DNA of 64,000 nucleotides from contig JASJZC010000006.1 in assembly GCA_037178855.1 (NCBI GenBank), positions 5,270,001-5,334,000 on the forward strand. Reading direction: 5' to 3'. The notes under the pieces are model-generated. The model saw only the letters and a program-made list of their open reading frames with translations, ran no database searches and had not been told where the DNA came from. The DNA is from Oscheius sp. JU75 (Eukaryota > Nematoda > Chromadorea > Rhabditida > Rhabditidae). Positions 1 to 10,663 of the stretch are shown piece after piece (positions within the stretch are counted from its first letter, which is position 1; each line of letters starts with the position of its first letter). The position numbers were made by a program, and so were the translations under genes.

Positions 1-1
1 T

Positions 2-1078
2 GCCGAAGTGAAACGCGTTGGAGACACCGTCCTCGGAATTGCTACTCAGTGTGTGCAGGCCAAGAATGTGATCAAAACCACTCCTCAGACTCTGAGCAAT
101 CTCTGTCTGAAGATGAACGTCAAGCTTGGAGGAGTCAACTCCATCCTGCTTCCTGCTGTCCGTCCCCGTATTTTCTCCGAGCCTGTCATCTTCTTCGGAT
201 GTGACATTACACATCCTCCGGCTGGAGACTCAAGGAAACCATCGATTGCCGCCGTTGTAGGATCGATGGACGCACATCCATCCAGATACGCGGCCACTGT
301 CCGAGTTCAACAGCATCGTCAGGAGATCATCTCGGATCTGACCTACATGGTGCGAGAGCTGCTGGTCCAGTTCTACAGGAACACCCGCTTCAAGCCTACC
401 CGTCTCGTAGTCTATCGCGACGGTGTCAGTGAGGGACAGTTCTTCAATGTCCTCCAGTACGAGCTTCGAGCCATGCGAGAGGCTTGCATGATGTTGGAAC
501 GAGGCTATCAGCCGGGAATCACCTTTATCGCCGTCCAGAAGCGTCATCATACTCGACTCTTCGCCGTGGACAAGAAGGACCAAGTCGGAAAGGCTTTCAA
601 CATTCCTCCTGGCACAACTGTAGATGTCGGAATCACTCATCCGACTGAATTCGACTTCTATCTCTGTTCCCATGCCGGTATCCAGGGAACTTCTCGTCCC
701 AGCCACTATCACGTTCTCTGGGACGACAACGGTCTCACTGCTGATGAACTTCAGCAGCTCACATATCAGGTTTGGATATAGATATTTAAACTTATGAATG
801 TTTCAGATGTGTCACACCTATGTCCGCTGCACGCGGTCCGTCTCGATCCCAGCCCCGGCCTACTACGCTCATCTGGTGGCCTTCCGTGCGCGCTATCATC
901 TCGTCGATCGTGAACACGACTCCGGAGAGGGCAGCCAGCCTTCGGGAACAAGCGAGGACACCACTCTGAGCAACATGGCCAGAGCTGTTCAGGTAAGACT
1001 GTTGTCCCATCCTTTCAACTTACAAAATGATAATTTCAGGTCCATCCTGACGCAAACAACGTGATGTATTTCGCCTAA
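2..1078 (+). CDS. alg-1: Argonaute, miRNA class (ALG-1/2 type), 3' part
   Basis: C-terminal half of a miRNA-pathway Argonaute; the 5' part lies outside the window. Exons are 2-769, 807-992 and 1040-1078, with introns of 37 and 47 nt. What is visible is the PIWI domain. The slicer aspartates sit in GCDITHPP and [10 protein letters not shown], and the catalytic histidine in [11 protein letters not shown], so the protein looks slicer-competent. The last residues ([17 protein letters not shown]) match the nematode ALG-1/ALG-2 ending better than insect Ago1 or vertebrate AGO2. Argonautes of this class bind 22-nt miRNAs and repress mRNAs in the cytoplasm. I cannot separate alg-1 from alg-2; many nematodes have one copy. 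Confidence 0.97.
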
Positions 1079-2669
1079 GAATAATCTCAATCTACCCACC
1101 TTTGATATTCTCAACCGCCTTCCCCCAATGTTTTTCTTCCAAAAGGTCCATGTGACTGGTCGGCACTGTTAGTAGGCTGTCGGCTTGCGGCAGACGGTCG
1201 ACCGTCTTCCTTTTCCAGGCGGCCTAGGCCCCAGTAATTATGTCCGCTCGTGTTTCGGACAGTCTACCCAGTTCCGATCCTTTGCATGAACCGATCCCTT
1301 TATGTTATCGCTTCCAAGATGGTCTAGACGAGGGATGTGCTAGTGTTGTCAGTCTTTCAGCGCCTCCTCGTAACAAAGTAGGTGACGATCCCCATCACCA
1401 GCACTTCCCCGTCCCAAATTCTTGGGGATCTAGTATTCTCCTCGCTCTCTCCTTCTTTCAGTCTCCTGCCTCTATAGGACCCTTTTCCAGACCCCCGTTT
1501 TGCCAAAATCACTCTTTCAGTCTCCTCCCAATTCTCAAATCCTCTTCTTTTGCAACGTAAACCCAGGAAATCTTTCATTTCTTATCAAAAAAGTTGTCAG
1601 TATCTCCAGAATCCTGTTAATGACCCGAACCAAACCAATTCTACCCAGTCATATGGCTACTGTAGTTACTCTCTATTCACTTGACCACATATTCTGTCTC
1701 TCCGTTCCCTGTCACTCAATTCTATTCAACCAGCAAGCTTTTACTCAGCTAGTTTACTCCAGTCGATTCTCTTCTCTCTCGTGTGTGCTATATTACTTTG
1801 GGCAAATAAATTCTTGGCCGGTTTATCTCGTACTCTTTGTGATGGAGGTTTGCGACAAGAACAGAGTCCTTTACAGCTAAATGCATGGTCACTGCTCCCT
1901 GATCTATTTCTCCCAAACCAGCCATTTAAAGGCTTCTTTCTTAGAATATGATTGCTTGAGCTTTGTAGTTGTCTCGGCGGATGTTACTGAGACTACAAGA
2001 TAGCACAGCTTTGGGCATGTAGTCTGCATTTAATCGCGACCAATTGAAGAAGGAAAACGCTTGAATGGTTCGGTGTAAGGACCACGATAATAGACAGGTG
2101 TTCAGAGCAGATTGATCAAGATTGAGCTCAAACTCTACCTCTCAGAATCTGATAAGAAATTGTTCTGGAGTTCACAGAGATTTGTTGTAGTAGTGCAGTA
2201 ACATTTGTTCTCCAAACGTCATCGGACCTTTGGCGCTGTAACCAGAGACGAGCATGTGAATCATCATAATATTAAATATCGAGAGGTTTCGTAACTCTTG
2301 AAAGTGTTAGTACTACTTTCTAACCAAGGAATCACATACAAACTTTTGCTTTCAGTGTCGAACTATCCGTTCTGTTTCGAGAATACAGAAACATAAGCAA
2401 GTTGTTCGATGCCGAGCTTTCAGCGAATCCACATTCTCATATCATCGTTGGATGGACTGGAGAGACTACAACAAGAGCAGGACTGATCCTATAATCGAAG
2501 ACCGAGGCTAGAAGATTGAAACATTCGTCAACTATCGAATAGATAATTCAGAAGTTGCTTGCCTTCGAAGAATTTCACCAAACCCTATCTCTGCCGCTTT
2601 ATGCATCTGGGCCTCTATCTATCAGAAACATTAGTTATGGTCAACAAGGTTTATTCGAACGTTCACTGT
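1079..2669. other. Non-coding stretch between alg and the FABP gene
   Basis: Presumably the alg 3' UTR followed by intergenic DNA. There is an AATAAA at about 1806 and a short palindrome around 1192-1205 (GACGGTCGACCGTC). I see no supported exon on either strand; the open frames at 1240-1880 have no splice signals or recognisable motifs. Confidence 0.5.
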
Positions 2670-3109
2670 CTAAGCACGGACGAATTCGTGACTAGCAACG
2701 CAGTCACCACACTTCATGGTGCACATCATGCGATCCCCCTCGATCCAGCGAGTCAGAGTGATATTCTTTCCCTGATAAATAATCGTTATTTCATACCAGT
2801 TCATTAGAAACTCACATTCTCCAGCTTGCTCTCAGTAACGAGTTTACCTCCCTCAAAGGTGCTCGTATTCTTGCTCTTGCGTCCATCGGGGCCAGTGTGT
2901 TCAACCTCCTTTCCCAGCTCGAATTCGTGATCCAACTTCATCATGTCGTTCTTCACATGCCACTTGTTACCATTGACGGCGAACTCGAAGGTGGGCTTGG
3001 CCTCCTTGACCTTCTTCCAGATCTCCTCAGGTGCATCCGTGGCCTTCATGAAAGCTTCGGCATTCTCGGACTTGTCCATTTTCCATTTTCCAACGAAAGC
3101 AGCAGCCAT
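2670..3109 (-). CDS. Cytosolic fatty-acid-binding protein (lipocalin family)
   Basis: Intracellular lipid-binding protein of the FABP/CRABP family, which carries fatty acids or retinoids in the cytosol. Exon 1 is 3109-2816 (98 codons), exon 2 is 2771-2670, with a 44-nt intron in phase 0. The product is 131 residues, the normal family length. It opens with the family signature FVGKWKMDKSENAEAFMKA and has the FEFAVNGNKWHVKNDM and FELGKEVEHTGPDGR strands. Exon 2 supplies the last strands, starting GKNITLTRWIEGDRM. There is no signal peptide, so it resembles the nematode cytosolic LBP-5/6/7 group rather than the secreted ones. The ATG at 3109 gives the conserved N-terminus. Confidence 0.93.
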
Positions 3110-3155
3110 ATTCGATGTCGGTCGAGAGGAGATGTCGAAGCCTCCATGGCGACGC

Positions 3156-3161
3156 CTTATA
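3156..3161 (-). promoter_or_regulatory. TATA-like box of the FABP gene
   Basis: TATAAG on the minus strand, 47 nt upstream of the FABP start codon, a spacing that fits a core promoter with a short 5' UTR. Inferred from position only. Confidence 0.4.
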
Positions 3162-3542
3162 AACCTTTCGACTTTTGGGGGCGTGGCGATAGGTTCGAGG
3201 GCTCAGAGGCCATGAGGATGAAAAAAAGGTGCATTCGAGTCGTCAAGGAGACTGCTCTTTTTTCTGATGGGAAATTGCCTGGCTCACTACGTTCACAGCT
3301 GTATACTTTCTGACTGGCAACATTCTCAGAAAAGGGTGAAGAGTTTTGTGAGAGGGAACAAGTCTCATGATCAAAGGAGCAGAAATTCAGTTTCTCTAAA
3401 CAGTAACCTCTCGAAAGACTTAACCAGCAGAACCCTAGTAGGTTTCGGTAGCTGATCCGAGACATTCTTCTGATCACGCTTTTCCTTATCCTGTGGCAGA
3501 GTTTTCCAGTCTAGCACGGCAGACTTGCTGAGTCGAAATTAG
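3162..3542. other. Intergenic, likely shared upstream region
   Basis: Lies between the divergent FABP gene and a small plus-strand gene. No exon recognised. Confidence 0.4.
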
Positions 3543-3872
3543 ATGTCGTCATTCGTTCAGTCGTGGCACCATTCGACTACAGAAGCACAAAGAATAACTA
3601 CTTCCGTCACTGGTACTATTCCAGAAATTTAAAAAGAACAGCAGCCTACGATCTCTGAAGGTCTACGTGCGGATGATTGCACATCAGCAACGACTCATCA
3701 TTGCCACAACGCTCTTCAAGCCGAGAAAAGAATCGTTACCAGACTCAAGCAGGATCTGAAAAACCTGATTGCCTACATGTCCCAGAAGCAAGCTGCCAGA
3801 GCAGATAATCTTCGTCATGAAGCCAACAAGATCGGGGCGGCCGTCGAAGCCTTCAGACAGCACTTGGGTTAG
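3543..3872 (+). CDS. Small hypothetical protein, helical C-terminus
   Basis: I do not recognise this protein. The ATG at 3543 directly follows an acceptor-like GAAATTAG, as expected for trans-splicing. The frame has one in-frame stop, which a 36-nt phase-0 GT-AG intron (3606-3641) removes. Exons 3543-3605 and 3642-3872 then give 97 residues. The C-terminal half is charged and helix-prone: it contains LKQDLKNLIAYMSQKQAAR and ends AAVEAFRQHLG. The N-terminal half is rich in Thr, Ser and His. It may instead be the last exons of a larger gene or a relic. The intron size matches the rest of the window, which favours a real gene. Confidence 0.42.
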
Positions 3873-4194
3873 CTCGTATGGCTCAAATGTCTCGTCTTGT
3901 CTGCCACTTCACCTCTTTCTCTCAACTAAAAAAATATTCTTAGAATCTTTATACCAACATGTAGCCAAGGATAAGCGAAGCGACAATAAATTAAAACCAT
4001 TACTCTCACAATATAATTTCTTCGGACCCATCTCGAAAACATTTTGAACACAGGGAAAATCGGACAGAAATAAAGCGACAATTGAGCCAAAAAGAGTTAC
4101 AATAGAATGAATGAAGGATATATTCAAGCAGCTATGAATAGAGACTAAACCCGTAAAAGAGGCTAAAATATAAGTGCGATTGAAAGAAGGCTCG
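3873..4194. other. Intergenic and probable unc-10 3' UTR
   Basis: AT-rich stretch between convergent ends; nothing coding seen. Confidence 0.4.
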
Positions 4195-7100
4195 TTACGG
4201 CTGCGGTCCCGTTAACGAAGTTTCTGAATCTTTGCGAACCGGAGTCATTCCAGCTAGAGAGGATGTCGGATAGAGTTTGTAGGTACCGGTCACAGGCTGA
4301 GCACCCAGCTCCAAGTCGTCAAGACGGATCTGCGCTATACCGATGAATTGCTTGCGTTCCATGCGTCCGTGATCACCGAGAACCATTATCTTTAAATTGA
4401 AATATTCAGTTATCGAGACAAGTGAACTGCTCACCTGTAGCATCTTCTTCTTCGGATTCTCATGGAAATGAAGTCGTTGTCTGATCATTGGAGACGTGCT
4501 GTTGCTACGAACCGAATTGGTTTTTGCCTTCGAGATGCACGTCTTCCCTTCCATGAGGTACACTTTCACATAGAGCGCTGAATAAATGTTCTTGTGAATT
4601 TTAAGACTCTGTTACCAGGCAGCATTTTAGATCCATGTTTGACGACTAGATTCAGAGCTTGAATGATCTCGACCTCGATGCCTCCTCTGCCGCCCATGAT
4701 GGCTATTTTGAGCTCTCCATGCGGCGAACTGGCCAAGACTTGACGACCGACAACCTGACCAGGACCGAGATTGTCAACGAAGGGTCCAAGCTGACCGTCC
4801 GGAAGGACAGGAAGGAAACTGAACAGGTGGGAGTTAGACACAAGGGTAGACGAGGCACCTTTTCATGCTTTGACTTTGGATCTAGAGCGACAGAGAGATA
4901 GAGAGACAGGGAGATAGAGAGACAAGAAGCGAGTGTTTGTGAGACTTGGACACAGTGTGTTAGGCCGCGTGAAATGATTTCGGCAGACTCCAGGCTCTAA
5001 AGAGATATTTAGAGAAGGTGCCAAGAAACCCGAGGACTACGAAGGTGCAAGAGGCACACGACATCAGGATACGACGAGAACTGAGGAGCTAAAGGAAGTA
5101 CTCACTTGTCTCCAGAGTCCGTAGACTCTTTACTTGTCTGTTTAAGCATGGCGGGAAGACGGTCAGTTGAGAGATTTTCGGGAATTCCAACCTCTTCCGA
5201 ACGAGCAAACCCCGTTCTCTTGGCTGCTGCTTCGCCAGCTCTTGAAGGACGAATTCATTTTGTCTATTCTTTCTGGACTCACCTTCCAGGAATGAACCTG
5301 GTCATCAGACTCTTTTTTCTCTCTTTCATCGGTAAATCTTCCTTGTCCCTGCTTCCACCTTGTCCCCCAACTCTTCTCGTCTCTTCGTGGTAGTCTTCCA
5401 TCTCCGGATGAGGATCGGGCATTACAGAGGGACCGGGTCTGGGTCGTCGATTGATGGTGCTGAAGAAACTCTTTAATTATGTTTTGCAAAAAAATTTACT
5501 GGACGACAGGGTTAGAGTGCTGAGAGTGAATACTCAGTGTTTCACTCCCGTCACTACCGTATCCTTGCTGTTCATGCATCGTCTCCATGAGGACTCGTCC
5601 GTTTGGAGAGCGTGGATCACGAGCATGATGATGGTGATGAGGAAGAGGAGGACCACGGGCTGATTCAGGAGTTGCTATGTCCTCCCAGTCGTCAATGGCT
5701 GGGCGAGAGTACATCCTACTAGCTCCCATCTCTGCGGCAGTTACTGCAATTTTGTTTGTAAACCAGTTTAATCAGTAACTCACAATGTCTCATGGCTGTA
5801 GCACTTCTCGGCCTCCGATGTCGGTGTCTTGGCTGATGATGCGACTGGGCATGATCTGATAAGTACCCAGATGGCTGATTCGCTGTCCAGTCTTCTTCCT
5901 GTCCAGTGGGAGTGGGAACCATTGACCGGTTGTAGTCCGTTCGATGATGTCCACCGGCTCCGTAACGATCATACGTCCTGCTACGTCTCATGTGCGAGTC
6001 ATAGCCATCCACGTACTGAGGAGACCGATCTTGTCTTTGTGGTCGTCCCCTACTATACCCATAGGATGGACCCATCTCACTGTGAGGTCTGGGAGGCTCG
6101 TCTCGCAATCTTTGAGGTATCAAAGAATATTGCGACATCTTCCTCTGTCGGAGACGATTGCGTAACGGATTCTCATCATCCATATCGGTCAGGGTGAACA
6201 ACATCGGCGCTCCGTCCAGGGGAACAGCAGAGAAATCAACGAGAACTTCTCCCAGAAAGGCATTTGAATCGAGCTTGTCGTAATCCCACACAGTGACCTG
6301 CAAATATTAGAACGTTTGAAGGATATGTCAGACAGTACCTCCAGAGCCCGTTCGAAAAGAGCCGGCTCACTTAGCTGTTTGTAGTAGAACGTCTCTCCCC
6401 AGATCGGACACAGACTCTCAGCTATCACAGCTGTTTGTCTTCTCGAATATTCGCTGAAATAGATTGTTAGAGATTTCAAAAATTGTCCTTACCTTCTGTC
6501 AGGGAGAAGGAACACCTTGACATAAGGATTCCTCGGAACTCCATCAGGTCTCGGGGCCAGATCGAAAGCTCTCTCGACCATCACTGTTAGCTGTCGGTCT
6601 TGATGCGAATAGAAACAGGCCAGCTCAATCTTGCCGAAGATCGTCCCCCTTCCGTAAGTCTCGACTTCAGGCTGATAATAGGTAGCCATTCTTGTGTGCC
6701 CTGGTAGGAAGGCACTCTGCGAATGTGGAAGCTGATGTGGTATGGGTGAGGCTCCAGACGGAGCGTAGAGCTCCGCCTCGGAGTAGTCTTGCACAAATTG
6801 AGGATTCGGCAGATGACGGACGTGATGACCACCAGTGTTGTAAGGCGAACCATGCAATTGAAGGAAATCGTCGCCGCCAGGACGCCTAAATAAACAGGTT
6901 AGGGTTACTGTAATGAGCCAATTCTTCAAATGGTACCAATAATTTGCTACCAGGGTAGAAGATGTCTTTGAAAAGGTGACTAACCAGGCAGACCGACTGA
7001 CAATCAAATCAATCTGAGAGTCGTTCTTGCTCCTCGATATCGTCTCGTAAACCTGATCGTAAGTGGCATTTTGAAGCTGTGTCCCATTCCATTCCAGAAC

Positions 7101-10100
7101 TTCGTCACCTGAATTTGTCTTTCTCAAAAGGTAATCAAAGAGTCAAGTTACCTGCTTTTAATCTCCCAACCGTATCAGCTATGCTGCCCGGCTTTACTCG
7201 TGTTATGAAAGCGCCAAGTCTACCCGTATCGGTTCGCCTTCCTCCAACAACCTTGAGACCCAGGTCGCCGTTCTTCTCACCGTCCACCCTCGACAGAACC
7301 ATATGGCCGATCAGTGTCCGTTGATCCGCGGAAGGCTGCCACGTTACTGGGTGCTAAACGTTTGAACTTCACAGGGAGAGTAAAAAACAACATACTGAAA
7401 GGTAGGTCCTGATTTTGGCTGCCAGTTGTTCCCCAGGGATCACTGCCGGTGGGACGGTCGGTCTTGCACCTCCTGGTTCGACGGAGCCGAACAGTGGACG
7501 GGGTTGACCTCCAGTCTTTCGACCATTTTTGATCTTGTCACCGCTGTATATGTACCGAAGAAGGTCTGGAAGACAAAAGTTAGTTTCTTTCTCTTTCAAC
7601 TCACCTCTCTCCGAGCTGCATTCGTTCGGTAGCCTCTGCCTCGCCTCTTCCGAAAAAGCCTTTTCCGCCGATGTCGAAGGTAGTTCATCATCCGAAGAGG
7701 ACATTGATCGTAGTTGCCTAAAAAAGGATAACTAAGCCCTGATGAAACCAGATCTCCCAGGAAGTGGAACAGCTGTAAAAACCTAAATCAATAAGAGGAG
7801 GGCAGGATCTCGTCTTTCAGAGCAAGTAAACTACTTCAATTCCGTTAATAACTTCGTCCAGAATTGGAAAAGGCGTGTGGTTCCGAGTAGAAAAAGAAAG
7901 GCTGGCTAATTTGTGCCCCCGGCGGCTCCCCCTTCTCTTCCTCCTCTCAGGCCCCCCCACGGGTCGATGGGCTAATTAGCATTCCATCAAATGGCCGAAA
8001 TGGACGTCTTTGTACCTGTGCAATCGTTTCTCCTTCTTCAGTCTTCCCGACGTCGAGGGCTGCTGCTGATCCAGATGAACACCGATGCTTCCCCGCCTTC
8101 CCTCCTCTTCCCGAATCGAGCGCGTCCTTCGAAATTCGGGCTGCGGACGAGTCCCTACGGGTGTGACCGGAGGAACTGCCGCTGGTGGAATTGCTGCCGG
8201 AACCGGCGTCTTCGAATTGCTTGATCTGCAAATAGCCGGCATAATGGGATTACTTGCTCTGCTGAAAGACTAGAGGGTAGTCAAGCGTACCTGTGATCTC
8301 TTCCCTTTTCCTGATGAGTGCTTGTGTCTTGTTGGTGGTAGCCGGGCTGTTGTTGCTGGTGATAGTTCTGTTGGCCTTGTTGGAAGCCTTGTTGGAAACT
8401 CGGAGAGGGTTGGGGCTGATTGAAGCTGATATGTTGTTGTTGCTGCTGCTGTTGTTGATAGCCAGTATCATCGGAACTGTTCACAGTGAAAAACGGTCTG
8501 AAAACATCTCTTCCTTTATATGCAGAGGTTTCTGGGTTGGGATTCCTAACTTTTAATACGACTACAGCTCTCTGTGAGAGGAGCGGGTTTGATAGTTTAC
8601 CTAAAACTTCGCAAACATGGGAGGTGAGAACAGAAAGGCTTTGCGAATTCTGGTTGGCTAGACAACAGGCAAACGTGGGACCTTTTAATTGACACGTTCC
8701 CAGTGAAAATTTCTTTCTGCATACAAAACTTCACATCCTGTTTAGTATCATTTTGGATCTCTGGAAGCATAAAACACTGAAAACATTTTCCAGAGAAGAG
8801 AGATTGGTCAGAATGTGTTGGAATTTCATGGCGAGGGAAAACCATTTTGGGCTCCAGAAAAGTCGTAGGCGATTCGTATCTACTCAAGATTCATGTAAAA
8901 CAAGAAGAAGGTCTTGTAATATTTTCCAGGGTTAAAAAGACAAACAAATACTACCGGTTACCCACCTCTGTTCCTCTTGTATCGTCCTCCCTCGACTACT
9001 CATTTCGTCCCTCCTGTCGACCGGCTCCGGCATTCGATTCCTCTCGTGCCTCTGTGCCTCATTTTTCAACCTTCCATTCGGCTGTGGCATAGCCTGTTGC
9101 TGTCGCTGTTCTTCCAGCGTCGGCTGCCTCGTCAATGTGTTCTGTTTTCTCAGAGCCGGTGGTCCACTAGGTCCATTACTCATCATGGGACCAGTAGCAC
9201 CGCCTATAGAACGTTGCTGTTGAAGCGGTGGCTGAGAGGAGGAGGACATCTGAAAACGTAAAACGGCTGCTTAAAAATGAATAGAGGCTACCTGAGGACC
9301 ATTCGTTTGTCGACTGACGGGTCCGTTATTCGTGGAAGGACAGATGATCTGGGGTTGCTGCGGCGGAGCCTGATGACTGGGAGTGGTGGGCATGCCGTCG
9401 CCATGCTGTCCGCTAAAATTAACCAATGAATTTCAATTTGAATGTTTGTCAGGCTATTGACTAGTCGTTTGGGAAGATAAAGTCGGGGGTCCAGGCTCGA
9501 TTATGAACACACCACAGTTGTTTTGGACTAGAACTGCTACCAGCTTCTCATTGTGTCACTGTCATCATGCATGCCCTATCTTTATCAGTTCGAACAATCT
9601 CCAAAACTTTTGTACTTTCGTAGTTTCTGCTCTGGACATAGAAGAAATGATAAATACTTACGGTGTACCACTCGGCTGTGGAGGAACCTCCTGCTGGAAC
9701 CATTTGCCCGTTTTCGCCAGAATCTGCTGCCTCTTTTGACACAACGAACAGGCCCAGATGGCCTTGTTCTTTGACTGTGCCCTGCCACCGCATCGAGCAC
9801 AACTTCTCAACTGACAATAGAAACATTTATGACCTGAACATCTAGAAATTAAGAACAAAACCAAGGAACTCGCCTATGCCATCGGCGAACTTTGTCTTTT
9901 GACATATTTGACAGATGGCGTCGTCTTGGGTCCCAACAAGACGTCTGGCCGATTCTTTTCGATCATTTATCTGCTTGTCGATTTGGTCGAGTTCCTCGTC
10001 GGCTTTTCTGAAATTCGAATATTGTTGCTCCCTCAACTATTGAGGAGGAAGAGGCCATCCTGCCTTCCCTGGTCGCAAGGTATCGGGTTACCCTGTTGGC

Positions 10101-10663
10101 TCCCAATTGGCTCAAAAAGGGCGGGAAACCAAATATAAACATTTCAGAGCGGGGTTAAATTAATTACTGCTTATTAGACTTGGCGTCATTTCTGTCATTT
10201 TGTACCCTAGTTCAACTGTTCATAAATCGAATGGATGGAGAACACTAGACAGAGGATTAGTCAGAAAAACTGGGCCAGTTTTGGAGAGGATTAGAAGAAG
10301 TGCAAAAGATTAGGAAAGCACTTTTTGACATTAGATTCCAATATGAACCAAATTGGAAACCTGACAGTTTCAATCTCTAGGCTAAACTCTTTCCAATTTC
10401 GACCAGGCAGCGTTTTTGCTCACTGGCTATAAATCAGAAAAAGCTGTTCAGAAAAGGAATGGGTCATGTCAAAGTACGAGTTCTTATCGCTTGACCCAGT
10501 TTCCGTAGGTCATTGAAGCAAAACAAAGATTTTTAACACGGAATGTGACTCACTGAGAGATCTGAGTTTCCTTGACTTCTTCCTCTCGTTGTCTCTTCAG
10601 GACACTCTCGATGATCTCCCTCTCCTCGGCCGACAGATGGGACAAATCCGGCATTTCGTCCAT
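4195..10663 (-). CDS. unc-10: RIM, Rab3-interacting active-zone scaffold (UNC-10)
   Basis: Presynaptic active-zone scaffold linking Rab3 vesicles, UNC-13 and calcium channels. Twenty exons from 10663 down to 4195 give 1,314 residues in an unbroken frame: 10663-10554, 10007-9874, 9833-9662, 9412-9292, 9249-8966, 8476-8291, 8225-8016, 7717-7605, 7565-7396, 7353-7152, 7108-6985, 6885-6493, 6453-6339, 6297-5784, 5743-5500, 5459-5283, 5240-5106, 4818-4616, 4577-4435, 4389-4195. Domains in order: Rab-binding helices around a Zn finger (CQICQKTKFADG, CARCGGRAQ, CSLCQKRQQI, then TGKWF in place of the SGAWF motif) at about 40-130; a Gln/Pro-rich linker; PDZ at about 510-607; C2A at about 690-830; a Ser/Arg/Pro linker; C2B at about 1160-1300 with KVYLMEGKTC and DHGRMERKQFIGIAQ. 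The start MDEMPDLSHLSAEE matches the family N-terminus. Intron 2 (9873-9834) has a GC donor. Exon 6 encodes a poly-Gln tract. Confidence 0.96.

Noticed and set aside
230-712. 160-codon antisense frame across alg
   Set aside because: Lies entirely opposite conserved PIWI coding sequence; its length is a by-product of that codon pattern.
8291-8476. CAA/CAG-rich stretch as a microsatellite only
   Set aside because: It is a coding exon of unc-10; the frame and splice phases are maintained through the poly-Gln run.
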